DNA of 49,473 nt from Propionibacteriaceae bacterium (GTDB taxonomy: Bacteria > Actinomycetota > Actinomycetes > Propionibacteriales > Propionibacteriaceae), in NCBI GenBank assembly GCA_031285505.1, contig JAITVZ010000153.1, positions 1-49,473 of the forward strand, given 5' to 3'. The notes beneath the pieces were generated by a model. That model had not been told where the DNA came from, did no database searches, and saw nothing but the letters and a program-made list of their open reading frames with translations. A program made the position numbers and the translations under genes. Positions 26,559-34,939 of the stretch are shown here, in pieces (positions within the stretch are counted from its first letter, which is position 1; each line of letters opens with the position of its first letter).

Positions 26559-27971
26559 TCAGCTCTGGGTCGTCTGCCGTAGAGTCAGCAAGGAGTCAAC
26601 CACGGCATCAATCTCCAGTTGATTGACCGTCATGACCTGTTCCACCACCGCCGCCGGCCAAGCGGCCATGCCCCACCAGGCGCCGAGCATCGCCCCGGCC
26701 ATTGCCCCGATGGTGTCAGTGTCGCCACCGACCTGGGCAGCGGCACACAAGGCTGCGAAGGGCTGATCACCAAAACGCCAGATGATGGCGAAGGCGGCTG
26801 GTATCGCCTGCTCGGCAGCAACCGACGTGCCAATCAGCTGATCAATGCGCCGTAACGCTTGATCAACCGGCCATCCGTCGACCAACTGACAGGCCAGATC
26901 GATCCGGGCGGCGATGTCGCCACCGGGCAACCAGTGTCCTTGCCCGGCGGCCAGACTGGCGGCTGAGCGGGCGGCTTCGACCAGGCGGACGCGAGCGGTT
27001 GCCCAGTCGGGCGCCGGGCAGATGCCGCTGGGCTCTTCACTGGACTGATTGACAGCACCCTCCACTGAAACGGTCACCTTGGGCCCGCTGTCAAGGTCAG
27101 TTTCGGGTAATCCTCCAGGGTCACCTCGCGGTCCCGGATTGGTGGATCTGCCCGATCGAGACCGTTCGGCACTGAGCACCATCGGGTCAACCCAAGGCCT
27201 CACCGGTTGCGCCAAGCCGGCTGAAACGGCCGCCGCCACAGCCGCAGCGGACGACAGCCCCAGGTTGGTGTTATGGGTCAAGCGCGAAGCGGCGACGACG
27301 GCTTCCACCAGGCCGGTCCAACTGTGCTTGACCTCGCCATCCACACGATGTTCGGCGTCATCAGGGCCGTCCGGGCCGACGGCGATGCCCACTGGTGCGA
27401 TGCGCATGGCCGCCCCATCGGTGGCGCCACTGGCCCCCGGATCGTCATCGGGGCCAGCGCCAGCCTGAATCGCTGCCACGGCCGCCAGGGTCGAAGGCCC
27501 CAGCAGATCGAGAGAGCCCTGCGCCACCATCCGCTGTTGCCAGGCGGCCAGAGCGTCGGCGAAGCGGCCTGGGTCGATTCGGCCGCCACCAGCGACCAGC
27601 AAACCGGCCAGCAGCAATGCCTGCTCGGTGTCGTCGGTGATCGTGCCAGCCGGCAGATTGGGGGCGATCGGTTGGCAGGCGGCGGCGTCGATCAGCCGAT
27701 CGATTATGCCGTATGTTTGCCGGATGTCAGACGGGCTCATCGATTGCGTGGGCATGCCCAGCGCGTCGCCGATCGCCAGTCCGATCAGGGCACCACGGGC
27801 CCGATCGCGAAGGCGATCACTAGTCTCCCGCACCGGAGATTGGTTGGGCGCGGGGGTGGAGCCGGTAGGCGGACTGGACACCCGTCGACCAACGACCACA
27901 CCGCCAGACAGCACATCCGGACTCAACCCAGCAAGCGATTTCCGTTGCGGGCCACCATGAGTCGTCGCCAC
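26559..27971 (-). CDS. ADP-ribosylglycohydrolase family protein
   Basis: The 470-residue protein has the DraG/ARH metal-binding motifs in order: GLAIGDALGMPTQ, TDDTEQALLLAGLLVAGG and QVGGDTDTIGAMAGAMLGAW. These enzymes remove ADP-ribose from proteins or other molecules using two divalent metal ions. Two additions enlarge it: an N-terminal stretch of about 45 residues that is coded by a copy of the dispersed repeat (27823-27957), and a Pro/Gly/Ser-rich insertion at about residues 265-315. The GTG at 27971 is a weak start; a GTG at codon 47 (27833), just before the conserved part, is an alternative. It lies 14 bp after fabZ on the same strand. Confidence 0.87.
   Translation of the reverse strand: MATTHGGPQRKSLAGLSPDVLSGGVVVGRRVSSPPTGSTPAPNQSPVRETSDRLRDRARGALIGLAIGDALGMPTQSMSPSDIRQTYGIIDRLIDAAACQPIAPNLPAGTITDDTEQALLLAGLLVAGGGRIDPGRFADALAAWQQRMVAQGSLDLLGPSTLAAVAAIQAGAGPDDDPGASGATDGAAMRIAPVGIAVGPDGPDDAEHRVDGEVKHSWTGLVEAVVAASRLTHNTNLGLSSAAAVAAAVSAGLAQPVRPWVDPMVLSAERSRSGRSTNPGPRGDPGGLPETDLDSGPKVTVSVEGAVNQSSEEPSGICPAPDWATARVRLVEAARSAASLAAGQGHWLPGGDIAARIDLACQLVDGWPVDQALRRIDQLIGTSVAAEQAIPAAFAIIWRFGDQPFAALCAAAQVGGDTDTIGAMAGAMLGAWWGMAAWPAAVVEQVMTVNQLEIDAVVDSLLTLRQTTQS
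27823..27957. repeat. Dispersed palindromic repeat copy inside the ADP-ribosylglycohydrolase N-terminus
   Basis: The left arm (CCCGCACCGGAGATTGG) and the reverse complement of the right arm (CCCGCAACGGAAATCGC) are alike, so the ends are inverted repeats. The interior aligns with the copy at 15452-15604 (CACCGGAGATTGG, CCCGTCGACCA, AACCCAGCAA). On the minus strand it reads as residues of about 5-50 of the predicted protein. Confidence 0.55.
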
Positions 27972-27985
27972 AAGGACAAGCCCCC

Positions 27986-28516
27986 TCAGCCCACCAGGGC
28001 GAAGGACAATTCAGCACTGACACGCAGCTTGCCAGCCACCAGACCCTGGCCACTGACAAAATAAAAGGGCGCTTTGGCGCGGGTCAGGCTGACCTTGAAA
28101 ACGACCGTGTCACCGGGCAGGACCGGCTTGCGGAAGCGGACCTTGTCCATGCCGGTGAAGAACGGTGTCTTGCCAGCGGCGGCGTCGCCCAGCAGCACGC
28201 AGGCACTTTGACCCATCATCTCGCAGAGCATCACACCGGGCACCACCGGGTTGCCCGGAAAATGCCCTTGAAGGAAGAACTCATCGCCCTTGACGGTGTA
28301 CTGGCCGATTGCCAGCGGCTGGCCATCATCACCTAGCGTCAACTCGACCTGATCGACCAGCAGCATCGGGGCGCGATGCGGCAACAGGGCTTCGATGGCC
28401 ACTCGATCAAGCACCCCGACCGACGGTTCCGCCGGGGCGCCAGACATCGCTGATGGCCGTGAAGTCGACCTGCTCGGGTTCACCAAGGCGTCCTCCGCCA
28501 CTGCGTCCTGGCCCAT
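27986..28516 (-). CDS. fabZ: 3-hydroxyacyl-[ACP] dehydratase FabZ
   Basis: The 176-residue enzyme dehydrates 3-hydroxyacyl-ACP to trans-2-enoyl-ACP. It has the FabZ hot-dog motifs LLPHRAPMLLVDQ, GHFPGNPVVPGVMLCEMMGQ (catalytic His and Glu) and FRKPVLPGD. About 35 residues of Pro/Ser-rich sequence precede the conserved part; usual length is about 145. GAGGA lies upstream of the ATG at 28516, and a GTG at 28519 is also possible. It follows fabF with no gap, so the two are coupled. Confidence 0.95.
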   Translation of the reverse strand: MGQDAVAEDALVNPSRSTSRPSAMSGAPAEPSVGVLDRVAIEALLPHRAPMLLVDQVELTLGDDGQPLAIGQYTVKGDEFFLQGHFPGNPVVPGVMLCEMMGQSACVLLGDAAAGKTPFFTGMDKVRFRKPVLPGDTVVFKVSLTRAKAPFYFVSGQGLVAGKLRVSAELSFALVG

Positions 28517-28519
28517 CAC

Positions 28520-29752
28520 TCAGTCCTCTAACTCGGCGAACAACACGCCGGCGTTGTGCCCACCGAAGCCGAGCGAGGTTGACAGAGCCTTGTTGATCGG
28601 CGTCTCAACCACCTGGTTGGGCGTGTAATCGAGATCGCACTCCGGATCGGGCGTGGTGTAGCCGATGGTCGGCACCACCTTATTGCTGTTCAACACCTTG
28701 ATGGCGGCGATCGCTTCGACGCCACCAGCGGCACCGAGCATGTGACCGGTCATTGACTTGGTCGAGGAAATATGGACCTGATAAGCGGCGTCACCCAAGG
28801 CCTTCTTCAAGGCCAGGGTCTCGGTCTTGTCATTCAGCGGGGTCGAGGTGCCATGAGCGTTGACGTAAGTCTGGGCGTCGGCGGTCAGCCCCGCCTCGGC
28901 GAAGGCCTGTCGAATCATGGCGGCTGAGCCGGACGCCGACGGGTCCGGAGCGGTGATGTGATAGGCGTCGTTGGTGTTGCCATAGCCGACCACCTCAGCG
29001 TAGATCTGAGCGCCACGAGCCTTGGCGTGCTCCAACTCTTCGAGCACAAGCACCCCGGCGCCTTCGCCGATGACGAAGCCATCACGGCGCTGGTCGAAGG
29101 GAATCGAGATCGAGTCGGGATCCTCACGGGTGGTCAAGGCTTGGCAGTTGGTGAAACCGCCAATCGCCAGTGGATTGATGCAGGCCTCTGCCCCACCAGT
29201 GATGATGGCATCAGCGGCGCCGACCTTGATCGCCCGGAAGGCCTCACCGATGGCGTTGGTGCCACTGGAACAGGCGGACACCACGGGCAGCGACGGGCCC
29301 TTGGCGTCGAAGCGCATTGCCACCAGCGCCGAGGCCATGTTGATGATCATCATCGGAATAAAGAAGGGCGAGATCCGCGACGGGCCGCGGGTGAACAGCA
29401 CCTCAGCCTCTTTCAGGAAGGTCGAGATGCCACCGACGCCCGAGCCGATGTAAACGCCAAAGCGCTCCGGATCGACCGCACCGAAGATCCGCGAATCCTC
29501 AACTGACTGGACGGCGGCGGCCACTCCGTATTGGGCGAACAGGTCCATCCGGCGGATCTGGTTCTTTTCGATGTATTGCTCGGGCTGGAAGTCCTTGACC
29601 TCAGCGGCCAGCTTGACCTTCATGTCCTTGGGGTCGAAGCGGGTGATCGGCCCGAAGCCATGACGCCCGGCCAGCAGCGATTGCCAGAGACTGTCGACGT
29701 CGTTCCCGACTGGTGAGATCGCTCCCATGCCAGTCACCACCACTCGTTTCAT
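28520..29752 (-). CDS. fabF: 3-oxoacyl-[ACP] synthase II FabF
   Basis: The 410-residue condensing enzyme extends acyl-ACP with malonyl-ACP. The catalytic triad is complete: Cys161 in VSACSSGTNAIGEA, His300 in NAHGTSTPLND and His337 in TKSMTGHMLGAAGG. Length is normal for FabF. TAGGAG precedes the ATG. It lies between fabG (129 bp upstream) and fabZ in the fatty-acid operon. Confidence 0.97.
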   Translation of the reverse strand: MKRVVVTGMGAISPVGNDVDSLWQSLLAGRHGFGPITRFDPKDMKVKLAAEVKDFQPEQYIEKNQIRRMDLFAQYGVAAAVQSVEDSRIFGAVDPERFGVYIGSGVGGISTFLKEAEVLFTRGPSRISPFFIPMMIINMASALVAMRFDAKGPSLPVVSACSSGTNAIGEAFRAIKVGAADAIITGGAEACINPLAIGGFTNCQALTTREDPDSISIPFDQRRDGFVIGEGAGVLVLEELEHAKARGAQIYAEVVGYGNTNDAYHITAPDPSASGSAAMIRQAFAEAGLTADAQTYVNAHGTSTPLNDKTETLALKKALGDAAYQVHISSTKSMTGHMLGAAGGVEAIAAIKVLNSNKVVPTIGYTTPDPECDLDYTPNQVVETPINKALSTSLGFGGHNAGVLFAELED

Positions 29753-29881
29753 GGTTGACTCCTAATCTGTTGATCGATGATCAGTGATGAGTTGATTGCC
29801 GGCTGTTGTACGGCTTGTGAGACTTGATTCAGTTGTGTCGGGCCAATTGGGGCCGCCACGAGATTAGTCAAATTTGGCGGC

Positions 29882-30787
29882 TCAGATGTACATACCGCCG
29901 TCGACCCGCAGGACTTCGCCGGTGATATAGGCGGCCATGTCACTGGCCAAGAAGAGGGCGGCGGCGGCGATCTCGGCGGGCTGCCCAGCCCGCTTCAAAG
30001 GCACCAGCGCATCGAGTGACGACCGAGCTTGATCGCTCAAAGCGGCCGTCATATCGGTGGTGATCAGGCCCGGCGCGATGGCGTTGCAGGTGACTGCTCG
30101 ACCGGCCACCTCGCGGGCCACAGTCTTGGTCATGCCAATCAGGCCAGCCTTGGCAGCAGCGTAATTGGCCTGGCCAGGGTTGCCCATCATCCCCGACACC
30201 GACGAGATGTTGATGATCCGGCCGTGCTTGGAGCGCAACAGCGAGCGCATCAGGTGGTGGGTGACGTTGAAAGCGCCTTTGAGATTGACGGCGATGACCT
30301 CGTCGAAATCAGCGGCGCTCATGCGCAGCATCAGGTTGTCGCGGATGATGCCTGCGTTGTTGACCAGGATGTCGATCGATCCGAAATCCTTGACGATCCG
30401 GTCACAGACCTCTTGGGAGACGTCGTAATCGGCGACATCGCAGCGGTAGGCCTGCGCCGACACACCCATGGCCTGGGCCAGCTCGACCACTTGATGGGCC
30501 GCCGGACCGTTGCCGGCGTAGATGACCGCGACATTGGCGCCGTGATTGGCCAGCGCCAATGCGATGGCCCGACCGATGCCGCGCGATCCGCCGGTGACGA
30601 CGGCGGTGCGCCCGCTCAGGTCCAACCCGGGTAGATCAAGGTCAGGCAAGGCCGTCGGCTGGGCCGGCTTGCCACAGGTCGCCCCAACTGGAATTGATCC
30701 TGCGTCAACCGGGCTGGCAGCAGCCTCCGGCCCTCCAGCTTCGGTCACCTGCACCTGATCGGCCACCTCGAGGTTTTGTCGGTTCAT
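29882..30787 (-). CDS. fabG: 3-oxoacyl-[ACP] reductase FabG with N-terminal extension
   Basis: The 301-residue short-chain dehydrogenase has the NADPH-binding GGSRGIGRA at about 66-74, NNAG at 143-146 and catalytic Ser196, Tyr209 and Lys213 (NPGQANYAAAKAG), and it ends with TGEVLRVDGGMYI like FabG. It reduces 3-oxoacyl-ACP. About 55 residues of Ala/Pro-rich sequence precede the fold, while normal FabG is about 245 residues. The ATG overlaps the fabD stop by 4 nt, which supports translation of the extension, though an internal start cannot be excluded. Confidence 0.95.
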   Translation of the reverse strand: MNRQNLEVADQVQVTEAGGPEAAASPVDAGSIPVGATCGKPAQPTALPDLDLPGLDLSGRTAVVTGGSRGIGRAIALALANHGANVAVIYAGNGPAAHQVVELAQAMGVSAQAYRCDVADYDVSQEVCDRIVKDFGSIDILVNNAGIIRDNLMLRMSAADFDEVIAVNLKGAFNVTHHLMRSLLRSKHGRIINISSVSGMMGNPGQANYAAAKAGLIGMTKTVAREVAGRAVTCNAIAPGLITTDMTAALSDQARSSLDALVPLKRAGQPAEIAAAALFLASDMAAYITGEVLRVDGGMYI

Positions 30788-31755
30788 TTCAGGGCCTCCA
30801 GCGTGGTCGCCAAGCTGGCGGCGTCAGCGACGTTGTGAATGGCCACATCGGGGTTGATCTTCTTGATGAATCCCGACAGGGTCTTGCCTGGCCCGACTTC
30901 GATGAAGCAATCGAAACCGTCAGCGATCATCGCCTCAATCGACTTCTGCCAGAGCACCGGGTGGTTGACCTGATAAGACAGCAACTTGGCCGGCGTGGCG
31001 GGCAAGATCGACGGATCGGTCGCCAAGTCGGTCGCCTGTTCAATCGAACGGTTGGACGGCTCGTAGGGCGCGGCGGTGGCGTTGGCGAAGATCGGTATGG
31101 TCGGATCGCCGAACTGTTGCTGGTCGAGCCAAGCTGCCAGTTGCGGCACCGCCTCATCCATCAGCGGCGAGTGGAAGGCCCCACCGACCGCCAAACGAAT
31201 CGCCCGGCCACCAGCCTGTTTGACTGCCTGCGCCAAAGCATCGGCCACCGACTCGTCGCAGGCCACCACCACCTGACCTGGGCAGTTATAGTTGACCGGC
31301 CAGGCCAGGCCCACCGCCGCGGCCACCTGATCGACCTGGATCGGGGTCAGCTTGACAACGGCGAACATCGTGCCTGGGTGGCGCTCGTTGCAATCCTGCA
31401 TGGCGGCGGCCCGCAGAGTCACAAAATCGAAGGCCTGCTCGGCGGACATCACCCCTGCCAGCACGCAGGCCACCACTTCGCCCAGGGAGAAGCCAGCCAC
31501 ACCTTCAGGGGTGACCCCAGCCTCGATCAAGGCATTGGCGCAAGCCAGATCGTCGATGAACAGCGCCGGTTGGGTGTTGATCGTCTGATTGAGCTGGTCG
31601 GCCGGCCCGTTGAAGCAGAGCTCCGTCAGGCCCGGACGCAGCGCCTCAGCCTGGTCGAAGACAGCCTTGGCGGCTGGCGAGTGAGCGACGATATCGGCCC
31701 CCATGCCAGGGGCTTGAGCGCCTTGGCCGGCGCAAACGAAGGCGATTCGGGGCAC
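30784..31755 (-). CDS. fabD: Malonyl-CoA:ACP transacylase FabD
   Basis: The 323-residue enzyme loads malonyl groups onto ACP. It has CAGQGAQAPGMG near the N-terminus, the nucleophile Ser90 in GFSLGE, and His193 in GGAFHSPLMD. Length is typical. AAGGAG precedes the ATG. It overlaps fabG by 4 nt and follows fabK by 88 bp. Confidence 0.96.
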   Translation of the reverse strand: MPRIAFVCAGQGAQAPGMGADIVAHSPAAKAVFDQAEALRPGLTELCFNGPADQLNQTINTQPALFIDDLACANALIEAGVTPEGVAGFSLGEVVACVLAGVMSAEQAFDFVTLRAAAMQDCNERHPGTMFAVVKLTPIQVDQVAAAVGLAWPVNYNCPGQVVVACDESVADALAQAVKQAGGRAIRLAVGGAFHSPLMDEAVPQLAAWLDQQQFGDPTIPIFANATAAPYEPSNRSIEQATDLATDPSILPATPAKLLSYQVNHPVLWQKSIEAMIADGFDCFIEVGPGKTLSGFIKKINPDVAIHNVADAASLATTLEALK

Positions 31756-31843
31756 ATTGACTCCTTACTGGCGGGCGGGCCATGCTCGGCCCGCCCAGTC
31801 GATCATTGCTTGGGGTGGGTTGTCACTTGCTTGGGGTCGGCCA

Positions 31844-32791
31844 TCACTTGACCCATTTGGGCGCGGCCGCCAGCAGGGTTTCGGCTTCAGCCATGATCTC
31901 GGAGATGATCTCAGCCGCCGGTTGGGCCTGCTTGACCATGCCAGAGATCTGCCCGGCCAAGAAACAGCCGTGCTCGGCGTCACCGTCAACCGCTGCCAGG
32001 CGCAGTGCGCCCTCACCGAACTTCTCCAACTCAGCATCGCTGACCGACGAGTCGTATTCCTTCTTCAAGAACTCCTGGGAGAAGGGCGTCTTCAAGGACC
32101 GCACCGGATGGCCAAGACGCCGACCGGTGGACATGGTGTCAATGTCGCGGGCCTTGAGGACCTTGGCTTTGTAGACAGGGTTGACCCGACATTCGTCGGC
32201 CACCAGAAAACGGGTGCCGATCTGAACGCCGCAGGCGCCCAGCATCAGGGCCGCCGCCATGCCGCGACCGTCGGCGATGCCCCCAGCGCCGAGCACTGGG
32301 ATGTCGACGGCGTCTGCCACCTGGGGCAGCAGTGCCATGGTCGTCAGATCCCCGACATGACCGCCCGATTCGCCACCCTCGGCCACCACCGCCGTGGCGC
32401 CGGCGCGCTGCATCAGCTTGGCGATGCCGGTCGACGGCACCACCGGGATGACGGCGATGCCGACCTCCCGCCAGCGCTCCATGTAGCGCGATGGGTTGCC
32501 CGCTCCGGTGGTGACCACGGCCACCTTCTCCTGGGCGACCATCTCCGCCACCTCGGCCGCATTCGGGCTCATCAACATGATGTTGACACCGAAAGGCTTG
32601 TCAGTCAGGCTGCGAGCGGTCTGAATCTGATCGCGGATGTAGTCCGTCGGCGCGTTGCCACCGGCGATGATGCCGAGACCACCGGCGTTGGACACAGCCG
32701 CAGCCAGATGGGCCTCAGAGATCCAAGCCATCGCTCCTTGGAAGATGGGATAATCGATGCCGAGGATGTCACAAATCGGGGAATTGATCAC
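31844..32791 (-). CDS. fabK: Enoyl-[ACP] reductase II FabK
   Basis: The 315-residue FMN protein is of the FabK/nitronate monooxygenase TIM-barrel family. It begins MINSPICDILGIDYPIFQGA, has VVAEGGESGGHVG in the middle (the His common to this family) and GAGGIADGRGMAAALMLGA before the phosphate-binding turn. Its place between acpP and fabD is the position of fabK in streptococci, which favours enoyl-ACP reductase over nitronate monooxygenase. The start is GTG with a purine-rich AAGAAAGAG upstream. No FabI or InhA gene is in the window. Confidence 0.9.
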   Translation of the reverse strand: MINSPICDILGIDYPIFQGAMAWISEAHLAAAVSNAGGLGIIAGGNAPTDYIRDQIQTARSLTDKPFGVNIMLMSPNAAEVAEMVAQEKVAVVTTGAGNPSRYMERWREVGIAVIPVVPSTGIAKLMQRAGATAVVAEGGESGGHVGDLTTMALLPQVADAVDIPVLGAGGIADGRGMAAALMLGACGVQIGTRFLVADECRVNPVYKAKVLKARDIDTMSTGRRLGHPVRSLKTPFSQEFLKKEYDSSVSDAELEKFGEGALRLAAVDGDAEHGCFLAGQISGMVKQAQPAAEIISEIMAEAETLLAAAPKWVK

Positions 32792-32820
32792 AATGGGCTC
32801 TTTCTTGGGGCCTTTTAAGA

Positions 32821-33042
32821 TCAGGCCTGCTTGGCCTTCTCGATGGCGGTCATCAAATCACCAACGGTGTTGACATCGCCATTCATTTCAATGGAGACGC
32901 CGAACTTGTCCTCAATACTCATCACCAATTCGACAGTGTCGAGGGAATCGAGGGACAGGTCAGCGAAGCTGGTCTCTGGGGTGACGGTCAACTCGTCGTC
33001 ACCCTTGTATTCGCGCAGGACGTCTTGGATATCGTTCAACAT
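32821..33042 (-). CDS. acpP: Acyl carrier protein
   Basis: The 73-residue acidic protein has the phosphopantetheine site Ser33 in LSLDSLDTVELVM and the usual four-helix length. I chose ATG 33042, which has AGGAG upstream; a longer frame to 33129 adds 29 residues unlike ACP. It is the carrier for all enzymes of this cluster and probably the substrate of the phosphopantetheinyl transferase encoded at 34940-35815. Confidence 0.96.
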   Translation of the reverse strand: MLNDIQDVLREYKGDDELTVTPETSFADLSLDSLDTVELVMSIEDKFGVSIEMNGDVNTVGDLMTAIEKAKQA

Positions 33043-33100
33043 GGTGTTTCTCCTTATATTGTGGGTTTGTTGTTGATTGACGCTGGTGGAAATGACGAGG

Positions 33101-34066
33101 TCACTCCCACTCCCAAACACAGGTGCCATAGGTCATGCCGGCCCCGAAAGCGCAGAGGAACATCTTCTGTCCGGCCTTGATCTGACCCGCCTGGCGCAGT
33201 TCGTGCAGCAGCAGCGGAATCGACACCGACGAGGTGTTGCCGGTGTGGTCGATGTTGGTCGGGAATTTGTCCTTCGGCTGCTTCAGGCGGGAAATGGCGA
33301 AATCGATGATCCGCAAATTGGCTTGATGCAACAGGTAAAGGTCGATGTCATCCGGGGTCAGTCCGGTCTTCTCCAAGGCCGACTTGACTTCATTCTCGAT
33401 GATGTTGACGGCGTATTTGAAGACCTTTTGCCCATCCATGTGGACAAAGCCAGCCGCCGGCATATCCCGGGCAATCGGATTGTTGCCGGCCATATCGGCC
33501 TGAATCCGGATCACCTCGGTGTCAGGCTTGGAAGCGACATTGATGTATTTGATCATATTGCCGGCAGTCACCACCACTGCTGCCGCCCCATCGCCGAACA
33601 GAACACAGGTGCGCCGATCGGTCCAATCGGCATGAGCCGACATCTTCTCAGCGGCGACGATCAAGATGTTCTTGGCCCGACCGGTGGCGATCAGGGCATT
33701 GGCCACATCAAGGTCGTAGATGAAGCCGGTGCAGGCTCCGTTCAAGTCGACCGCCCCACAGCTGGCGTCGATCGCCTCGGCCACGGTGCAGGCCAGCGAT
33801 GGCGATTTGGTGTCGGCAGCGATGGTCGAGCAGAGGATGTAATCAATGTCGGCCCCGGTCAATTCGGCCTCATCGAGGGCCTGGCGGGCAGCGGTGATCG
33901 ACAGTTCGGCCAGCGTCTCCTCCTGGCAGACATAACGCCCCTTGATGCCGGTGCGGCTGTAGATCCACTCGTCTGAGGTGTCCAGGCCCATCACCTCAAC
34001 CAAGTCGTCATTGGTGATGAAGCGCTGCGGCAGCCCGACACCCGTCGATAAAACCTTCAAACTCAC
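33101..34066 (-). CDS. fabH: 3-oxoacyl-[ACP] synthase III FabH
   Basis: The 321-residue initiating condensing enzyme joins an acyl-CoA primer to malonyl-ACP. The triad is Cys112 in DLNGACTGFIYDL, His247 in LLHQANLRI and Asn277 in NIDHTGNTSS. Length is normal. Its ATG overlaps the stop of the MarR-type regulator gene by 4 nt, so the two are coupled. Confidence 0.96.
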   Translation of the reverse strand: MSLKVLSTGVGLPQRFITNDDLVEVMGLDTSDEWIYSRTGIKGRYVCQEETLAELSITAARQALDEAELTGADIDYILCSTIAADTKSPSLACTVAEAIDASCGAVDLNGACTGFIYDLDVANALIATGRAKNILIVAAEKMSAHADWTDRRTCVLFGDGAAAVVVTAGNMIKYINVASKPDTEVIRIQADMAGNNPIARDMPAAGFVHMDGQKVFKYAVNIIENEVKSALEKTGLTPDDIDLYLLHQANLRIIDFAISRLKQPKDKFPTNIDHTGNTSSVSIPLLLHELRQAGQIKAGQKMFLCAFGAGMTYGTCVWEWE

Positions 34067-34518
34067 TGTCGTCCTCCCGCTAAGCCCAAGAAGAAATCAC
34101 TCAACTGCTGCACAGCTGTCAACAGTGTATCTTTCTGATCCGGGCTGAATTGGTTACTGATGTGACGCACCATCCGCTGATGCATCAGGCTATGGGCTCG
34201 ATTGATCCGCATGCCTTGCTCGGTCAAATGCACGTAGATGCGCCGACCGTCTTGAGTACTGCGAACCTTGCGGATGTAGCCCTTTTGCTCCATTTTTTTG
34301 ACGGCCACCGTCACGGTTGGCAAGGCCAAGTGGCGGCCGGTGGCGATCGATGAGCCGGTCGCTTGGCCGTCCTGACCAGCAATGAACTCGATCATGTGGG
34401 CTTCGGCGATGGTCACCGACGGGCCAGGCAGGTCGGCCAAAGAGGCTGACTCATACTTCAGGATGGTGTCAAAGGTCGAGACGAGCAGGGCATTGAGTGT
34501 GTCCTCGAAGTCTGACAT
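34063..34518 (-). CDS. MarR family regulator, FabT-like by position
   Basis: The 151-residue protein has a winged helix of the MarR family (ATGRHLALPTVTVAVKKMEQ, KGYIRKVRSTQDGRRIYVHL) flanked by dimerisation helices. In streptococci a MarR protein, FabT, heads the same gene order and represses the fab genes when bound to long-chain acyl-ACP. This location just before fabH makes a FabT-like role likely but not proved. I chose ATG 34518 because AAGGAGGTG lies 5-7 nt upstream; the frame to 34587 adds unlikely residues. Confidence 0.88.
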   Translation of the reverse strand: MSDFEDTLNALLVSTFDTILKYESASLADLPGPSVTIAEAHMIEFIAGQDGQATGSSIATGRHLALPTVTVAVKKMEQKGYIRKVRSTQDGRRIYVHLTEQGMRINRAHSLMHQRMVRHISNQFSPDQKDTLLTAVQQLSDFFLGLAGGRQ

Positions 34519-34577
34519 CAACACCTCCTTCCGGTGGCCACAGGCCGTTTGTTCCGCCGCCGATCGTTGACCCGGCC

Positions 34578-34610
34578 GACCCATCAAGCGCTGGTCGCGC
34601 TTGATGGGTC
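34578..34610 (-). promoter_or_regulatory. Perfect hairpin in the leader of the fab operon
   Basis: GACCCATCAAGCGC (34578-34591) pairs perfectly with GCGCTTGATGGGTC (34597-34610) around a 5-nt loop. It lies between the likely promoter region near 34660 and the regulator start at 34518. There is no T tract after it. It could be a leader attenuator, a protein-binding site or a terminator. Confidence 0.55.
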
Positions 34611-34659
34611 GATCAACCGGTCAATGACTGCTGACTCGCTTGGACCTTCGACCAACAAA

Positions 34660-34674
34660 TTACTTAGTTAATAA
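34660..34674. promoter_or_regulatory. AT-rich imperfect palindrome, possible MarR/FabT operator
   Basis: TTACTTAGTTAATAA is partly self-complementary (9 of 15 positions, TTA and TAA at its ends) and stands out in GC-rich DNA 140 bp upstream of the regulator gene. MarR-type sites for fatty-acid regulators are AT-rich palindromes, so this is a candidate operator overlapping the operon promoter. Confidence 0.4.
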
Positions 34675-34728
34675 AACTAGCCGTGTTGCAGCCTACCTGG
34701 CGCCTTGCCCGAAATCAATCCATGGCTT

Positions 34729-34887
34729 GTGTCCTGCGCCGTTGATTCGGTGGATAAGGAATTGGGGTCAGGTGTGGTGGATCGCAAGGCGGAGGAGGGA
34801 GCGATTTGGGCCGATCGCGACCGACGACAACGCAGCGAGGCGCCGCAGATCACCCCAATTCTGCAACGAATTAACGGCGCAGGACAC
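34729..34887. repeat. Dispersed repeat copy, 159 bp, with perfect 15-bp inverted ends
   Basis: GTGTCCTGCGCCGTT (34729-34743) is matched by its exact reverse complement at 34873-34887; the pairing continues imperfectly inward for about 25 more bases. The copy at 45826-45984 has the same length and similar sequence (for example TCAGGTGTGGTGGATCGC here and TCAGGTGTCGTGCATCGT there). It lies between the phosphopantetheinyl transferase gene and the fab operon. Confidence 0.7.
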
Positions 34888-34939
34888 TAGGCGCCTTCGA
34901 AGTGTCCGATGGCTTGGCATTTGTCTTGGTGGATGCGCT

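Noticed and set aside
31844-32791. Nitronate monooxygenase instead of FabK
   Set aside because: The two belong to one superfamily, but the gene lies between acpP and fabD in the fab operon, the usual place of fabK.
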